NCBI GenBank assembly: GCA_007570785.1
Contig: ML662442.1
Coordinates: 28,686,724-28,750,723, forward strand
DNA from: Antilocapra americana
Lineage: Eukaryota; Chordata; Mammalia; Artiodactyla; Antilocapridae
Direction of reading: 5' to 3'
Length of the DNA stretch: 64,000 bases
Below, piece after piece: positions 1 through 11,830 of the stretch. Each line of letters starts with the position of its first letter. The first letter of the stretch is position 1. Both the position numbers and the translations under genes were made by a program. Under the pieces are notes generated by a model. That model was not told the DNA's origin. It made no database searches and worked only from the letters and a program-made list of their open reading frames with translations.

Positions 1-652
1 GATCGTGGAATCTGATCCCACCACTTCATGGGAAATAGATGGGGAAACAGTGTCAGACTTTATTTTGGGGGGATCCAAAATCACTATAGATGGTAACTGC
101 AGCCATGAAATTAAAAGACGCTTACTCCTTGGAAGGAAAGTTATGACCAACCTAGATAGCATATTGAAAAGCAGAGACATTACTTTGCCAACAAAGGTCT
201 GTCTAGTCAAGGCTATGGTTTTTCTAATAGTCATGTATGTATGTGAGAGTTGGACAGTGAAAAAGGCTGAGCACCAAAGAATTGATGCTTTTGAACTGTG
301 GTGTTGGAGAAGACTCCTGAGAGTCCCTTGGACCACAAGAAATCCAACCAGTCCATCCTAAAGGAGATCAGTCCTGAGTGTTCATTGGAAGGACTGATGT
401 TGAAGCTGAAACTATAATATTTTGGCCATCTCATGTGAAGAGTTGACTCATTGGAAAAGACCTTGATGCTGGGAAGGATTGGGGGCAGGAGGAGAAGGGG
501 ACAACAGAGGATGAGATGGTTGGATGGCATCATTGACTCAATGGACATGGGTTTGAGTAGACTCCGGGAGTTGGTGATGGACAGGGAGGCCTGGCATGCT
601 GCGATTCATGGGGTCGCAAAGAGTCGGACATGACTGACTGAACTGAACTGAA
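1..652 (+). mobile_element. BovB (RTE) LINE, 3' end, cut by window edge
   Basis: Translation from base 5 gives the C-terminal part of the BovB reverse transcriptase protein, with the conserved stretches [31 protein letters not shown] and, after a frame change, [11 protein letters not shown] and [18 protein letters not shown] single missing base near 340 breaks the frame, and an in-frame stop follows near 415, so the protein is dead here. The element ends in the BovB tail, a run of short gactgaactgaactg units, followed by an A/C-rich stretch. The 5' part lies to the left of the window. The strand is clear from the coding sequence. BovB is the RTE-clade retrotransposon abundant in ruminants. 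Confidence 0.93.
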
Positions 653-1174
653 AAAGTTAGGTCTGGGAAGACAAAATAAACCAAACACCAAAAACAAACC
701 AAAAAACACTTAACTATATGCCTTTTGATTATCTTTCCCTTCTGGTCAGTTTAAAGCAAAAACCAAACTCAGCAAGATCTATCAGTATTCATATGATTAC
801 TTCATTGTTGCCCTCATCACAAAGAGATTAGGAGTAAAAGCAAACTATACCACCACTGGATGGCAGCTTTTACCCTGACACTCTGATTTGGCACTCTTCA
901 TATTACTGTCTTCACTCCTTCTAAAGTCAGCACATGTGTCATTGTCCCCAGAAGACCTCACCTGAACCCGTGGGCCTGCCTAAGTACATTTCCTACATGT
1001 GATTATGACCCCCTTATTTTAGCACTGGTTGTTCCACCTTGCTCTAAAATCATTGATGTATGTCTCTCTGGTATGAAGCTGAGAGCTATGTGGAATATTT
1101 CTCTACTTGAGAATGTCACAGCACATAGTGTCTAGTACCTTTTTGGAATAAAGAATTATGTATGGTGATGGATT
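653..1174. other. No gene recognised
   Basis: A/C-rich start (about 665-710, probably the degraded tail of the preceding BovB), then sequence without long frames or a family I can name. Confidence 0.5.
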
Positions 1175-1290
1175 TTAAATAGATTCCTTGTGGTGATCAT
1201 TTCATAATATGTACAAATACTGAATCATTATGGTGTACATTTGAAACTATTATACATATATATCTCAAAAAATAAACATTGCATAAAAAG
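1175..1290 (+). mobile_element. L1 3' UTR fragment (probable)
   Basis: The phrases ggtgatcatttcataatatg, ggtgtacatttgaaac and a terminal atatctcaaaaaataaa resemble the end of the 3' UTR of older mammalian L1 elements in sense orientation. It is short and divergent, so the family is not certain. Confidence 0.5.
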
Positions 1291-1565
1291 GAAAAAATAC
1301 AAATTTCTGAATTTATGTAGTAGAGAATGAAGTGGTTGTATTTGTTTGATACAATTCCCTTTGTGAAATCAGAAACATAAATTTATAGTTACAATTACAA
1401 TAAGAGCTTCAAATCCTGAAAAACTTATGCCTCCTCTACAATTCTTAATTTTCTAAACTGTAAAATGTGATAATTCATGAGATTCTAGTTACGAAGGACT
1501 GAGTCCCATATAGAATTGTATAAACTTTAAATAAACATTTAAATATTATTATTAAAGTCTATGAG

Positions 1566-1745
1566 GGTAAATCTATCAGATGCAAGTTCAGTCCCTGGGT
1601 CCGGAAGAGCCCCTGGAGAAGGGCGTGGCCACCCACTCCAGTCTTCTTGCCTGGGGAATCCCAGGGACAGAGGAGCCTGGCGGACTACAGTCCATGGGGT
1701 CACAGAGCTTCGGAGGCAACTGAAGTGACTTAGCAAGCATGCAGC
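1566..1745 (+). mobile_element. Bov-tA/BovA SINE, 5'-degraded
   Basis: BovA body in sense orientation: ccctggagaagggcgtggcc, cactccagtcttcttgcctg, gaggagcctggcggactaca, ggaggcaactgaagtgac. The tRNA-like head upstream is barely recognisable (cagtccctgggtcc remains of the B-box side). Confidence 0.88.
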
Positions 1746-3214
1746 ACGGGTGAGTGTATAACCTACTTTTGAAACTGGAGCGAGGAGGGCCCTTTCTGTC
1801 TATTTTTTTTTTGGTAATGTAACACTGGCAAAGATGAAGTAAATCACACTTTCTTCAATGCTCTCCTCTATTCATTATGAAGCCAAGCCAAAATAAGCCA
1901 GTGGAAATCATGTAGAACAGAAGTAGGAAAGATGAAGTGGAAAAAATTACACAATGTCCTCTGTTTCATTCAAATAAGAGGGTTTTCCTGATTCTTCAAT
2001 AAATAATTTGTTTCCTAAATCTTGATACAGTGCTACAGTTTCACAATTTTAAGATTCATTTTGAACACTGAAAAAGTCTAATATGCAATATTCCAAGTGT
2101 ATCCATCCCCTTGTGACCATTTTTCACAAATTTTGCAATGACTTATAAAAGCAAGATGTTTCACAATCATTTTGATGTGCCTGCCACTGCAACAAAATTT
2201 GAACTACCACAAGGGATCTCAAATGTTCTCTGAGTCATAGACAGCATTTGGAGACAGAATTTTCACATAAATAAAGAAGCTACATCATATAATGATTCAT
2301 TGTGTTGAATTATGAGGGAGACAAAGGTTAGCAGTCATATGAAGTAATCAGTTTATCCATAAATTGCCCTTACTTTAAAATTTAATAATCTTGCTATCTC
2401 AAGTAAGATCAAGTTTTTTCAAATCATTTATTACATAAAAATTTTGAGTTTCATTATTTTACAGCTATTTTCTTCCTTTTTATCAAAATAAAATACAAAA
2501 CATGGTATAAATTTCTTAATGGTGACTTCTTTTACCACCAATAATAAAGTTTTCCTCTATAGACCATCAGGAAAAAGTCAATGTACCTTCCAATGTCATT
2601 TTTCAATGAAATAAAGCTGAACTCAAAATAAGAACTCAAAATCTGCCCTATGCCAAACATGGAGATTGATCTGCATTCAGAGAACTAGATGAAGCAGAGA
2701 AGACTCCTGTGGCTGCATATTTGGGAAGGAGCCAGAAAGATTTATTTTCCCACACACGAAGGCAAAAATTCTTATTTGCAAACAATTGGACAGGGGTACT
2801 CAAAACTACTGGCCAAACTTCCTTGGACCCCTCTTGTTCTGTAAGAAATCGAAAAATCAGAAGTAAACATGAAATCACCCAGAAAACAGATGTTTATAGG
2901 AAGCAAGCTGTCCCTATGGTAGCAAGATGAGAGGACAGGAGAGATGAAAAATGCTGTATTACTTTGATTGGCGGTATCAAATTTTAAGTTTAGTGAATCC
3001 AGACACAAAATCCAGCTAGCCCAGAATATAGCATTGGCTTCTCTCTTGCAGTGAGCTTACAAAATTTAAAAAAAAAAATTAAAAAGCTTTCAAAAGTAAT
3101 GTTCTATCCAAGCTATAAGCAGTGCTTGATATATCTACATCTTTTGACTCACTCTCTGAAACATTATATTCATTTGATTCCCAGGATCACAACTGGTTGT
3201 CCTTCTTTATTACC
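1746..3214. other. No gene recognised
   Basis: Several short frames occur on both strands around 2,650-3,010 but they overlap each other, lack recognisable domains and have no splice context. Contains an A-rich stretch at 3,060-3,085. I see no repeat family I can name. Confidence 0.45.
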
Positions 3215-4325
3215 AGTTGCTAACTTTCTTAGTTTCCTTGGTTGTACTGTTCAAGGGTTTAGTCCTTAGACATATTTTCACATCTAGGGTCACCCACTTC
3301 CCACATTCTATTGCATGCATGTTCAGTCACTCATATTCTATTATCCACTCTTATAAGACTTTAAAATATTACATCTATGCTGATGAGTTTGAAATTTACA
3401 TTTTAAGCTTCAGTTCTCACTTTATTTCATATTTAACATGTTTAACAAATTAAAACTTGCTATTTAACATGTCCAAAATCAAATTATTTTTTCTCCTCAA
3501 ACAGCTGCTTCCCTTAGTCTCCTTTATCTAAGTAACTGGAGACACCAAATTTCCATTAACTCAAAACCAAAATTTAAACATCACGTTGACTCTTCCTTTC
3601 AGACTCCAAGTACAATTCACAAACAAACCTTGACAATGCACTTTCCAAATATATTAAAAATGAAACAATTTAGTATCATTTTAACCCTGGTCCAAGACAG
3701 CACTAGGCTTAACCTGGATCATAGTTTTGCTTCTATGTTTTTCCTACTCTTCATCCTCAAAAATACAGCCACAGTCATGAAGTAAAACTGACTCTTCTCT
3801 TCAAAGTTCTCCAACAGTGTGTGATGAAAACAGTCTTTTCAATGATCTAGCAGAGTCTGTAGGACCCAGGACCTTGATTTTTCTCTCTGATCTCATCTCA
3901 CACTTCTTTCCCTTTTGCTCGTTTTACTCCAGCTACATTAGATTTCCTGCTGCTCTTTGAATACGCTGAACTGCTACTGTAATTCCCTCTCCAGGTGATG
4001 GTTTAATCTCAGATATCCATAGAAGGTCTCATCTTCACTTTCCTTAGATCTTTCCTTAAGTCACACCATATCACAGAGACTTCTGCAGACTACCTTAAAT
4101 GAACATCCCACTTTCATTCTCCACCCACTCATCCTGCTTAATATACTCTATTGCTTTTCATCATCCACTGTATTATATACCAAATTGCTTACTTTTGTCT
4201 CCCACCCCATTCCTCCTAAAATGTAATGTCTTTTAGGGCAGGGAAAGTATGTTTGCTGTTATATTCCTTGTGCCTAGAATAACACCTGGAATTTACTAGA
4301 TTCTCAAAGAAAATTTTAATGAATA
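3215..4325 (+). mobile_element. L2 LINE relic, 3' part
   Basis: Sense-strand landmarks of mammalian L2 appear in the right order: a ctttaaaatattacatctatgctgatga block (about 3,359-3,386), aacatgtccaaaatcaaatt (3,466-3,485), ccctggtccaagacagcac (about 3,686), a central block with tgctgctctttgaa and ctgtaattccctct, and at the end gggcagggaaagt with ttccttgtgcctagaataac before a degraded aataaa-like tail. L2 stopped moving before the placental radiation, so this is one of the oldest layers in the window. The left border is uncertain. Confidence 0.8.
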
Positions 4326-4875
4326 CCAGATGCAAGAAAAAATGATAAAATGATTTCACGTGAGTATGTCAAAATGAAGGAATTATATGTACAATCAACA
4401 TTAAATGAGGTTTACGAGCAAATCAGTTTTGTGGATAAACTAATGTGCCAGGAACCTGATTGGACTGCCTTTTAATGGGAAGAATAATATAAGGATAACC
4501 CAAGGTAGCATCCAGTCTGTGATATCAATGAATTAATATATATTCAGTTCTAGAGATATTCCTATAAATCTTATATAAATGGATAACAATAATATGAATC
4601 ATTAACTGGAAGTCTATCATTGTTCAGCAACAACAAAAAATTGTATGAATTTTGGGGTTACATAAAACAGTAAGATAACGATTTGTATTTTAAATTCTTT
4701 CAACCAAAATACACTAATAAATTCCAGACATAGGGAAAATTCCATACATTCTGATTTGCAGTAATGGAGATGTGAAAAAGCAATTTATAGCACATATAAA
4801 CTTTAGCAGCAAGTATTTAAATGATTGATTTAAATTGTACATTAACATTTGCTTTGTCAATTGATTAAATAAATA
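4326..4875. other. No gene recognised
   Basis: A+T-rich sequence with no supported frame or repeat. Confidence 0.45.
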
Positions 4876-5017
4876 ATTGTTGGAGTTCTGGTTTAAGATG
4901 GCTGAGTAGAGGATGTGCACTCATCTCCTGCAAGAGCACCAAAATTGCAACTAGCTTTTGAACAACCATCAACAGGAGGATGCCAGAACCCACACACAAA
5001 AAAAATACTATTCATCC
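4876..5017 (+). mobile_element. Ruminant LINE 5' leader fragment
   Basis: Matches, base for base in many places, the start of the BovB leader at about 39,962: aagatggctgagtagagg, gcactcatctcctgc, gagcaccaaaattgcaact, acaaccatcaacaggagga. As I recall it, this leader type is found at the 5' end of both long ruminant BovB copies and bovine L1. It is cut off by the following SINE and no coding part follows. Confidence 0.65.
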
Positions 5018-5220
5018 AAAGGCTTAGACGGTAAAGCGTCTGCCTATAACGCGGAAGGCCCGGGTTTGATCCCTGGGTCGAGAAGGTCCTCTGGAGAAGG
5101 AAATGGCCACTCACTCCAGTACTCTTGCCTGGAAAATCCCATGGATGGAGGAGCCTGGTGGGCAACAGTCTATGGGTCACAAACAGTCGGACACAACTGA
5201 GCGACTTCACTTCACTTCGA
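5018..5220 (+). mobile_element. Bov-tA SINE, well preserved
   Basis: The tRNA-derived head is at about 5,020-5,082: A-box region ggcttagacggtaaagcg, B box ggtttgatccctgggtc. The BovA body follows, ending in cggacacaactgagcgactt and a short cacttcactt tail. Its relatively low divergence suggests a young subfamily. The tRNA-like head supplies the RNA polymerase III promoter of the family and is not a working tRNA. Confidence 0.93.
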
Positions 5221-5981
5221 TGTGTCCTACACATAAAAATGTGAAGGCATATCCTCCCCCTAAACCATAGGAAAATGTATATCAGTGCTTTAAAAGAAGG
5301 CTGTGAAATCAATTAATGTAATCTACCACATCAACAGGCTAAAGAAAAGCCACAGACCAAGTCAATGAAAACAGAAAAACTGACAAACTCCACACATATA
5401 TTCATTACAGAAACTCTCAGTAAACTAGGCATAGGGAAGAAATTCTCCATTTGTTAAAGACTATCTGCAAATAACTTACAACTAATATTATACTTACCAG
5501 AAAAACTAAAAGCTTCCCCACTAAAATCAGGTAAGGGGAAAAAAAAAAAAAGGATATTTCCTTTTACAACTGTTTTTCAACTTCATATTGGACTTCCTAG
5601 CTAATTCAATAAAACAAACAATCTTTTCTGATTGAGAAAAATGAAAACTGTCTTTATTCACAGATGACATGTTAATCTGTGTTTAAAATCTGAAAGAAAA
5701 TCATGAAAAGGATTCCTGGAACTAGAAAACAGTTATAATAAGGTTGCAGGATATATGGTTAATATATAAAAGTCAATCCTTTTTCTACATACCAATAATG
5801 AGCAAGTGGAATTTGAAGTTAAAAGTATAATACTATTTATATTAGCATACAAAAAATAAAATAATAAGATATAATTCTAAGAAAATATGTGTTTGATCTA
5901 TATGATGAAAATGACAAAACTCTTGAGGAAAGAAGTCAAATAAAAGTTAAATAAGTGGAAAGATACTCCATATTCAGGGTT

Positions 5982-6193
5982 GAGAAGTGAAGTGAAGTGA
6001 AAGTTAATCACTCAGTTATGTCCAACTCTTTGATACCCCATGTACTGTAGCCCACCAGGATCCTCTGTCCATGGAATTCTTCAGGCAAGAATTCTGGAGT
6101 GGGCGGCCATTCCCTTCTCCAGGGGATCTTCCTGACCCAGGAATGGAACCCAGGTCTCCCACATTGCAGGCAGTTCCTTCAGTGTCTGAGGAA
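5982..6193 (-). mobile_element. Bov-tA SINE nested in L1
   Basis: Antisense BovA body (cactcagttatgtccaactc, gtagcccaccaggatcctc, ggagtgggcggccattcc, ttctccaggggatcttcctg) followed by the reversed tRNA-like head (aacccaggtctcccacattg). L1 sequence resumes on both sides, so the SINE inserted after the L1. Confidence 0.93.
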
Positions 6194-6729
6194 ATCCCAT
6201 ATTCAGAGTTGGAAATACTCAATGTTGTCAAGATGTCATCCTAACTTAATATATAGATTCAATAAAATCCCAGTGAAAATGCCAGCAAGTTATTTTACTA
6301 ATGTCAATAAAATGATTCTAAATATAGAGAATCAAAAGACCCAGGATAATCAACATAATACTGAAGGAGAACAATAAAATAGAATACTACTTGACTTCAA
6401 GACTCATTAAAAGATACAATAATTAAGACAGTGAGGTACTAGCAAAAGAATAAACAAACAGATCAATAAAACAGAACAGACCTCAGAAATAGACCCATGT
6501 AAATACAGTCAACTGCTCTTTGACAAAGGAGCAAAAGCAGTACAATAAAGCAAATAGTGTTGGAAAAAGGACATCCACATGCAAAAAAATTAATCTATAA
6601 ACAAATTTTATGCCCTTCACAAAAATTAACCCAACATGGAACTTTGACCAAAATGTGAGATTCAAAACTCTAATATTCTCAGAATATGACACAGGAGAAT
6701 ATCTAGAACTTGAGTTTGGTGATGACATT

Positions 6730-7006
6730 TTGGAGAAAGCAATGGCACCCCACTCCAGTACTCTTGCCTGGAGAATCCCATGGACGGAGGAGCCTGGTAG
6801 GCTGCAGTCTATGGGGTCACTAGGAATTGGATACGACTGAGTGACCTCACTTTCACTTTTCACTTTCATGCATTGGAGAAGGGAATGGCAACCCACTCCA
6901 GTGTTCTTGCCTGGAGAATCCCAGGGATGGGGGAGCTTGGTGGGCTGCCGTCTATGGGGTCACACAGAGTCGGACACGACTGAAGTAACTTAGCAGCAAC
7001 AGCAGA
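6730..7006 (+). mobile_element. Bov-A2 SINE dimer nested in L1
   Basis: Two BovA monomers in tandem without a tRNA head: first from ggagaaagcaatggcacccc (6,733) and second from ggagaagggaatggcaaccc (6,874). They are joined by the typical tttcacttttcactttcatg linker and end in an agcagcaacagcag tail. This head-less dimer structure defines Bov-A2. Confidence 0.92.
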
Positions 7007-7960
7007 TGACTTTTTAGATATAACATCAAAGACATGATCCATGTAATAAAGAATTGGTTAGCTGGACTTCATTAAAATTAAAAACTTCTGTCCTGTGAAG
7101 GTACTGTCAGTCAAGTAAACAGACAAGCTACCAGGTGGGAGAAAATATTTGCAAAAGACAAATCTGATCAATGCCTGTTATCCAAAAAAAAAAAAAAAAA
7201 CCTCTTAACAATAAGAAAACAACCCAATTAAAAAATGGACCAAAGACCTTAAGAGATACTTCACAAAGAAAATATATTAATAGCAAATAATCATATGAAA
7301 AGACATTCCTTGCCACACTTCATCAGGAAAATGCAAATTAAAACAATGGAATACCACAGCACACTTGGAATGACCAAAATCCGCTGGCAACACCAAATGC
7401 TGGTGAGACTGGGAAGCCACAGAAACTCTTATTGATTGCTGATAGGAACACAAAGTGGTACAGCCACTTTGGAAGGTAGTTTGGCTCTTTCAACAAAGCT
7501 AAGCATTTCTCTTGCAATACAATCCAATAACTGTGCTTCTTGGTATTTACCCAAAGACATTGAAACCTTATGCCTACAGAAAAATATGTACACAGAAGTT
7601 TATAGTTGCTTTATTCTTAATTACCAAAACTTGGAAGCAACTACAATATTCTTTAGTAGGCAAATGGAAAATAAACAGTGGTACATCCAGACAATGGAAT
7701 ATTATTTAGAACTAAAAAGAAATGAGCTATCAAGCCATGAAAGGATATTAAGGAAACTAAATTCATATTACTAAGTGAAAGAAGCCAATCTGGAAAGCCT
7801 ACATCCTGTATGATTTCAACTATAAAGTGTTCTAAAAATGGTAAAACTATGGAAGCACTAAAAATATCAGAGATTTCCAATGATTAGGGATTCAGAAGGG
7901 ATGCACAAGTGGAGCACAGAGGATTTTTTTATTTTCATAGAAGAGTAAAGCTGTTTTTCA

Positions 7961-8012
7961 TGATATACAAATATATACATACATGAATGTGTGTGTATGT
8001 ATATGTATATGG
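7961..8012. repeat. Degenerate TA/TG simple repeat
   Basis: Alternating tatac/tgtgtg units, for example gtgtgtgtatgtatatgtat. Probably grew at the L1 3' end. Confidence 0.6.
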
Positions 8013-8768
8013 AAAAAGAGAGTGCACTAAGCTAGGGTAATTTGAGATTGGAAAATAATGACCAATAATTTGTGGCTGAGTAATAAAAACAGCATTAAAT
8101 GATATTAAACCTGCATGTATGGAACTGGAATTTAATTGAGAAGACATGATAGATTCACCACCTAAACATGTTTTCTTCTCCCCTGGTTACTTGAATAAGA
8201 CACTTAGAATATTGGACTTAATTGTTTCAAAGCCTCAGTCATTATATATAAATGATTATTCACATAAGAGTAAAGAAAAAAAATTGCAAGCATCTTTAAA
8301 GAGCTTAGACTAGAAATTTTAATTTTATATTCCCAAAATAACTGCAATTTTATAATATAAATCATTATGCAACAATCTGACAAAGTCCTGATATATCTTA
8401 AAATTTATCCTCAATATTGACCATATCTTTTTTAAAAATAATTTCCAACAAAGAATCTACCTGAAATTATTTTTGAGTGAATATATTTTTCTAAAAGAAA
8501 AAACCAGCTATTTTGGTAAATAATTTAAAGACCATAATATACATAAAATGACAAAAATGTTTAAACAGACTTATGTAAAGTAATATAAAAACAGATTTTG
8601 AAAAGCTATGGATTTTTTTCCTTAAAGTTTTAAAAGTTCTAATGGAAAAAGTTCCTAGTCACATAAAATGCCAAATATGTATTATTGCTTACTTTAAATA
8701 CTTGTTAAAAGACACAATATAAATTTGCCGGTTTGTTGCTTTTCTGTTCATAAAGGTTTTTCTGAAGT
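8013..8768. other. No gene recognised
   Basis: A+T-rich sequence without a supported frame or a repeat I can name. Confidence 0.45.
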
Positions 8769-8774
8769 ATTAGT

Positions 8775-8987
8775 GTGAAAAGTGAAAATGTTAGTCACTC
8801 AGTCATGCTCGACTCTGTGATCCCATGGACTGTAGCCTGCCAGGCTCCTCTGTCCACGGAATTCTTCAGGCCAGGATTCTGGAATGAGTAGCCAATCCTT
8901 TCTCCAAGGGATCTTCCCAACACAAGAATCGAACCTGGCTCTGCACCATAGTCAGATTCTTTACCATCTGAACTACCAGGGAAGCAC
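8775..8987 (-). mobile_element. Bov-tA SINE
   Basis: Antisense BovA body with reversed tRNA head ending in ctaccagggaagcac. A short direct repeat attagt flanks it (8,769-8,774 and 8,988-8,993) and is a candidate target-site duplication. Confidence 0.93.
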
Positions 8988-8993
8988 ATTAGT

Positions 8994-10084
8994 AAATATA
9001 TTAACCATAAAAATGCATTTGTGGGGGATATTTGGTAAGTAAACTAAACTGACAAGTTTTATGTTAGTATGCCTGCACCGTGGCTACAAGTTTACTGAAA
9101 GAAACTGAATATACACCTTGACAATCTCCTGTCTCTTATTTACGAAATGACTCTATAACCAATTTTACTTACTCCTTTATTCAGAAAAGCAGATCACAAC
9201 TGCATCATTTAAGTGTTACATAAATTGGCAATAGTGGATCTTATTTAATCCCAAATGATGACAACATGTGTTCCAGTAAATTACACCAAGTTCAACTCAC
9301 TAATATTTTAGTAGTTCAAGAAGACACTGGGAACAGTACAGGGACCAACTTACAATAGCACCCTGAAAACCAGAAAGCAAGCTGGTAGGGATAAGAGTTC
9401 GGCTACTCTAAACTACATGTAATATGCTAAGGAACAACTCCTATAGTTGATTGATACAGAATGTTGTCTGCAATGTTGTTCCATTAGCATTTTTCCACAA
9501 GGTTTCACAGAGATTAATGGGATATTGAATACCTGTAATTCTGCCAAAAACAGACTATTGTATAATTACAAAAATATACATATACTTGAGACCCATAAAT
9601 TAGAATGAACAACTACATTTCTTGAATGAGAGGAAAGATTTCTAAGGAAGAGGACAAAACAAAAAGTGCAAAGTGAGAAGAATAAAGAGGATATCTCTCA
9701 CTATCATTTCCATGTTTCAACAACATTTTGCATCCTTAAAACATAACATCATGACAACATGCCCAAGTAAATAATTTTTGAAAAGTATCATTCCTACCTC
9801 TCTTTTGTACTCATCAAAGGGGAGCATCATCTTGGGATGATTTTCTGTAATCATTGAATCCTGTAGTCTTAATTTTCTCAAATTCATGGAGATAAACCTG
9901 TGGATAAACCAGCAAGCAAAAATACATTATTCAAGTGGCCCTTTAATTGAGAATCCCTTAGAGATTTCTATTCTCTAATAGAGAATGTCCAAGTGTATTT
10001 ATATCTTGGTAAGTCACATACTGTGTAGCCAATAAGTTTCCATGATTGTTATATTACTACTATGACATTCACAATAATTGAGAT
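8994..10084. other. No gene recognised
   Basis: No frame or named repeat supported in this stretch. Confidence 0.45.
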
Positions 10085-10300
10085 TATTTTAATTATTATT
10101 ATTTTTTCTTTACATATCGTATTGGTTTTGCCATATATTGACATGAATCTGCCATGGGTTTACATGCTTTCCCTTCCAGAAACCCCCTCCTACCTCCCTC
10201 CTGATTCTATCTCTCTGGGTCATCCCTGTGCTCCAGCCCTGAGCACCCTGTATCATGCATCAAACCTGGGCTGGTGATTCTTTTCACATATGAGATTATT
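10085..10300 (-). mobile_element. Artiodactyl L1 3' UTR
   Basis: Antisense copy of the bovine-type L1 3' UTR: cgtattggttttgccatata, cccctcctacctccctcc, ctctgggtcatccctgtgct, catgcatcaaacctgggctg. The short 71-codon frame at 10,062-10,277 lies in this UTR and is not a gene. Confidence 0.8.
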
Positions 10301-10640
10301 TTTATAAAACAGTGATCAACTAACTAATCATAAAGAAAAGAAAACACATACATTAAAACAAACATACTTCTTAAAAAACACATCTAAAAATACTAAGCAA
10401 TAAAAGGATTTAACGTTGCTCTTCACATAATGTTAGGAAAGTATATTCTCTAATTCAGTATATAACTATGTTTGTAAAAGTTACTTTGAGTATGTGCTAT
10501 AATATGCTAGAAAATGTACAAATGGTGACTAAACAAACAAGCCCTTTATAACAGTGCACATAGTACCATAAACACATATATGAAAATCAAGTACAAATAT
10601 CAAAGCTTTGCTTTAATATTTAATATTAATATTTGTTTTA
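10301..10640. other. No gene recognised
   Basis: A+T-rich, unassigned. Confidence 0.45.
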
Positions 10641-10815
10641 ATATTTAAAGCCAATAGTATTCTTTGCTTTATTATTAAATAATATTTAAGATTTTAATAC
10701 TATATATATAGTATAAAATTACTATATATTTAACACTAATATATATAATAATATATTTAAAGCAAATATTTTATTGGCTTTATTATTAAATAGCATTTAA
10801 AGCAAATAATATCAA
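10641..10815. repeat. A+T-rich region with inverted repeat and inner palindrome
   Basis: Arms at about 10,647-10,671 and 10,758-10,781 are imperfect inverted copies (left aaagccaata, right tattggcttt at the outer ends). Between them lies a perfect 18-base palindrome of atac-(ta)5-gtat at 10,697-10,714. The block ctttattattaaata also occurs as a direct repeat (about 10,667 and 10,779). No terminal duplications or coding sequence are seen. Confidence 0.65.
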
Positions 10816-11429
10816 ACTGCATTACGGAGTGGTTTGTGTAGTCAGAAACAAAGGCGTGCAAGCTGTGAGTTCAGGCACGGTGAAAAGGCAACCACGTTAT
10901 TTCCCAGATCCAAGGAAATCTGTAACACTTGAAGATTACTTTTTCACAAGGTGAATAATCTCTGTTTGATTTTGCAATTTCTCTAACACTTCAGAGGATG
11001 TGAGGGTCCTTATTCCCTCATGGACATTCTGATTTAGACAGCTCACACTTTTTAGCTGTTTCATAGAAATGTGCATGCAGAGGAAATGCCTAAAGCCCTG
11101 TTAGAATATACCCATCTTATTTCAATCTGTAATATCATCAAAAGGTTCATTTAAATAATGCATTCATTTTAATTGCTTTAGATATTAGGCCAACTAGTGC
11201 TTTGGAGAGTTTTTCTTAAACAACTAATTTATAAGAAATCTCAGTTTAAAAATCAGGCAAAAGGTAAAACACATGTCTCTATTGTTTTTCTCTGCTCTTT
11301 AGTATATTTAAACTAATTAAAAATATCATTCACCTATAAAATTGTCAAACAGTACATGGGTGTATTAGATAAAGCTTACATGTCCTGTTTCACCAGTCCC
11401 AATACACTCTTTTCTGTTTCTCAGAGATA
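10816..11429. other. No gene recognised
   Basis: Unassigned sequence. Confidence 0.45.
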
Positions 11430-11830
11430 ATATTTGAATAACCATTTGGGTCTTTTTCCTATGCAGTTGTACACACATTTATACAACAGCAGTATGGATT
11501 TTTTAAATAAAAATGAGATCATACATACTACAGATTATTTTTTACAAATTAAAAATTTCCTCATGGAGCAAAAAATCATGAATATATTTTCACATTATCA
11601 CACGTCTACCTCATTCTTTTTTAAAGGGGACAGAGTATTCTATACTACAGATGTACTAATATTTATACAAACATTTCCTAGAGATGCATGTATATGTTGC
11701 TTTTAAAAATTCCTCTTAAAATATTACTCTGGATATTCTTCAACAGAAGGAGCTGAGCACATACACAAACATTTCTGTAGTTTGAATGTTTCTACAAGGG
11801 TTTCTAGTCCAAGGTATGTGCATTTAAAAT
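11430..11830 (-). mobile_element. Probable old L1 3' end
   Basis: Phrases such as aaaaatgagatcatacatac, ctacctcattcttttttaaa and cagagtattctatactacag resemble antisense L1 3' sequence. Highly diverged, so strand and family are tentative. The 90-codon frame at 11,434-11,706 is inside it. Confidence 0.45.

Larger units (their letters stand above)
5290..7960 (+). mobile_element. Old L1 LINE, 3' half of ORF2 plus 3' UTR
   Basis: Decayed L1 ORF2 in sense orientation, interrupted by SINEs at 5,982-6,193 and 6,730-7,006. The last part of ORF2 is clearest from 7,020 on; frame 7,436-7,774 carries the L1 C-terminal style ASWYLPKDIETLCLQKN and MENKQWYIQTMEYYLELKRNE. Many stops and frameshifts are present. 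The 5' half is missing, as is usual for L1 copies truncated during reverse transcription. Confidence 0.85.

Noticed and set aside
5018..5082. tRNA gene
   Set aside because: It has recognisable A and B boxes but is fused to a BovA body; it is a SINE head. The same holds for the heads at 40,634, 41,291, 51,913 and 56,893.
4893..5312. 139-codon minus-strand frame
   Set aside because: It spans a LINE leader fragment and a SINE in antisense; the BovA body often stays open on the reverse strand.
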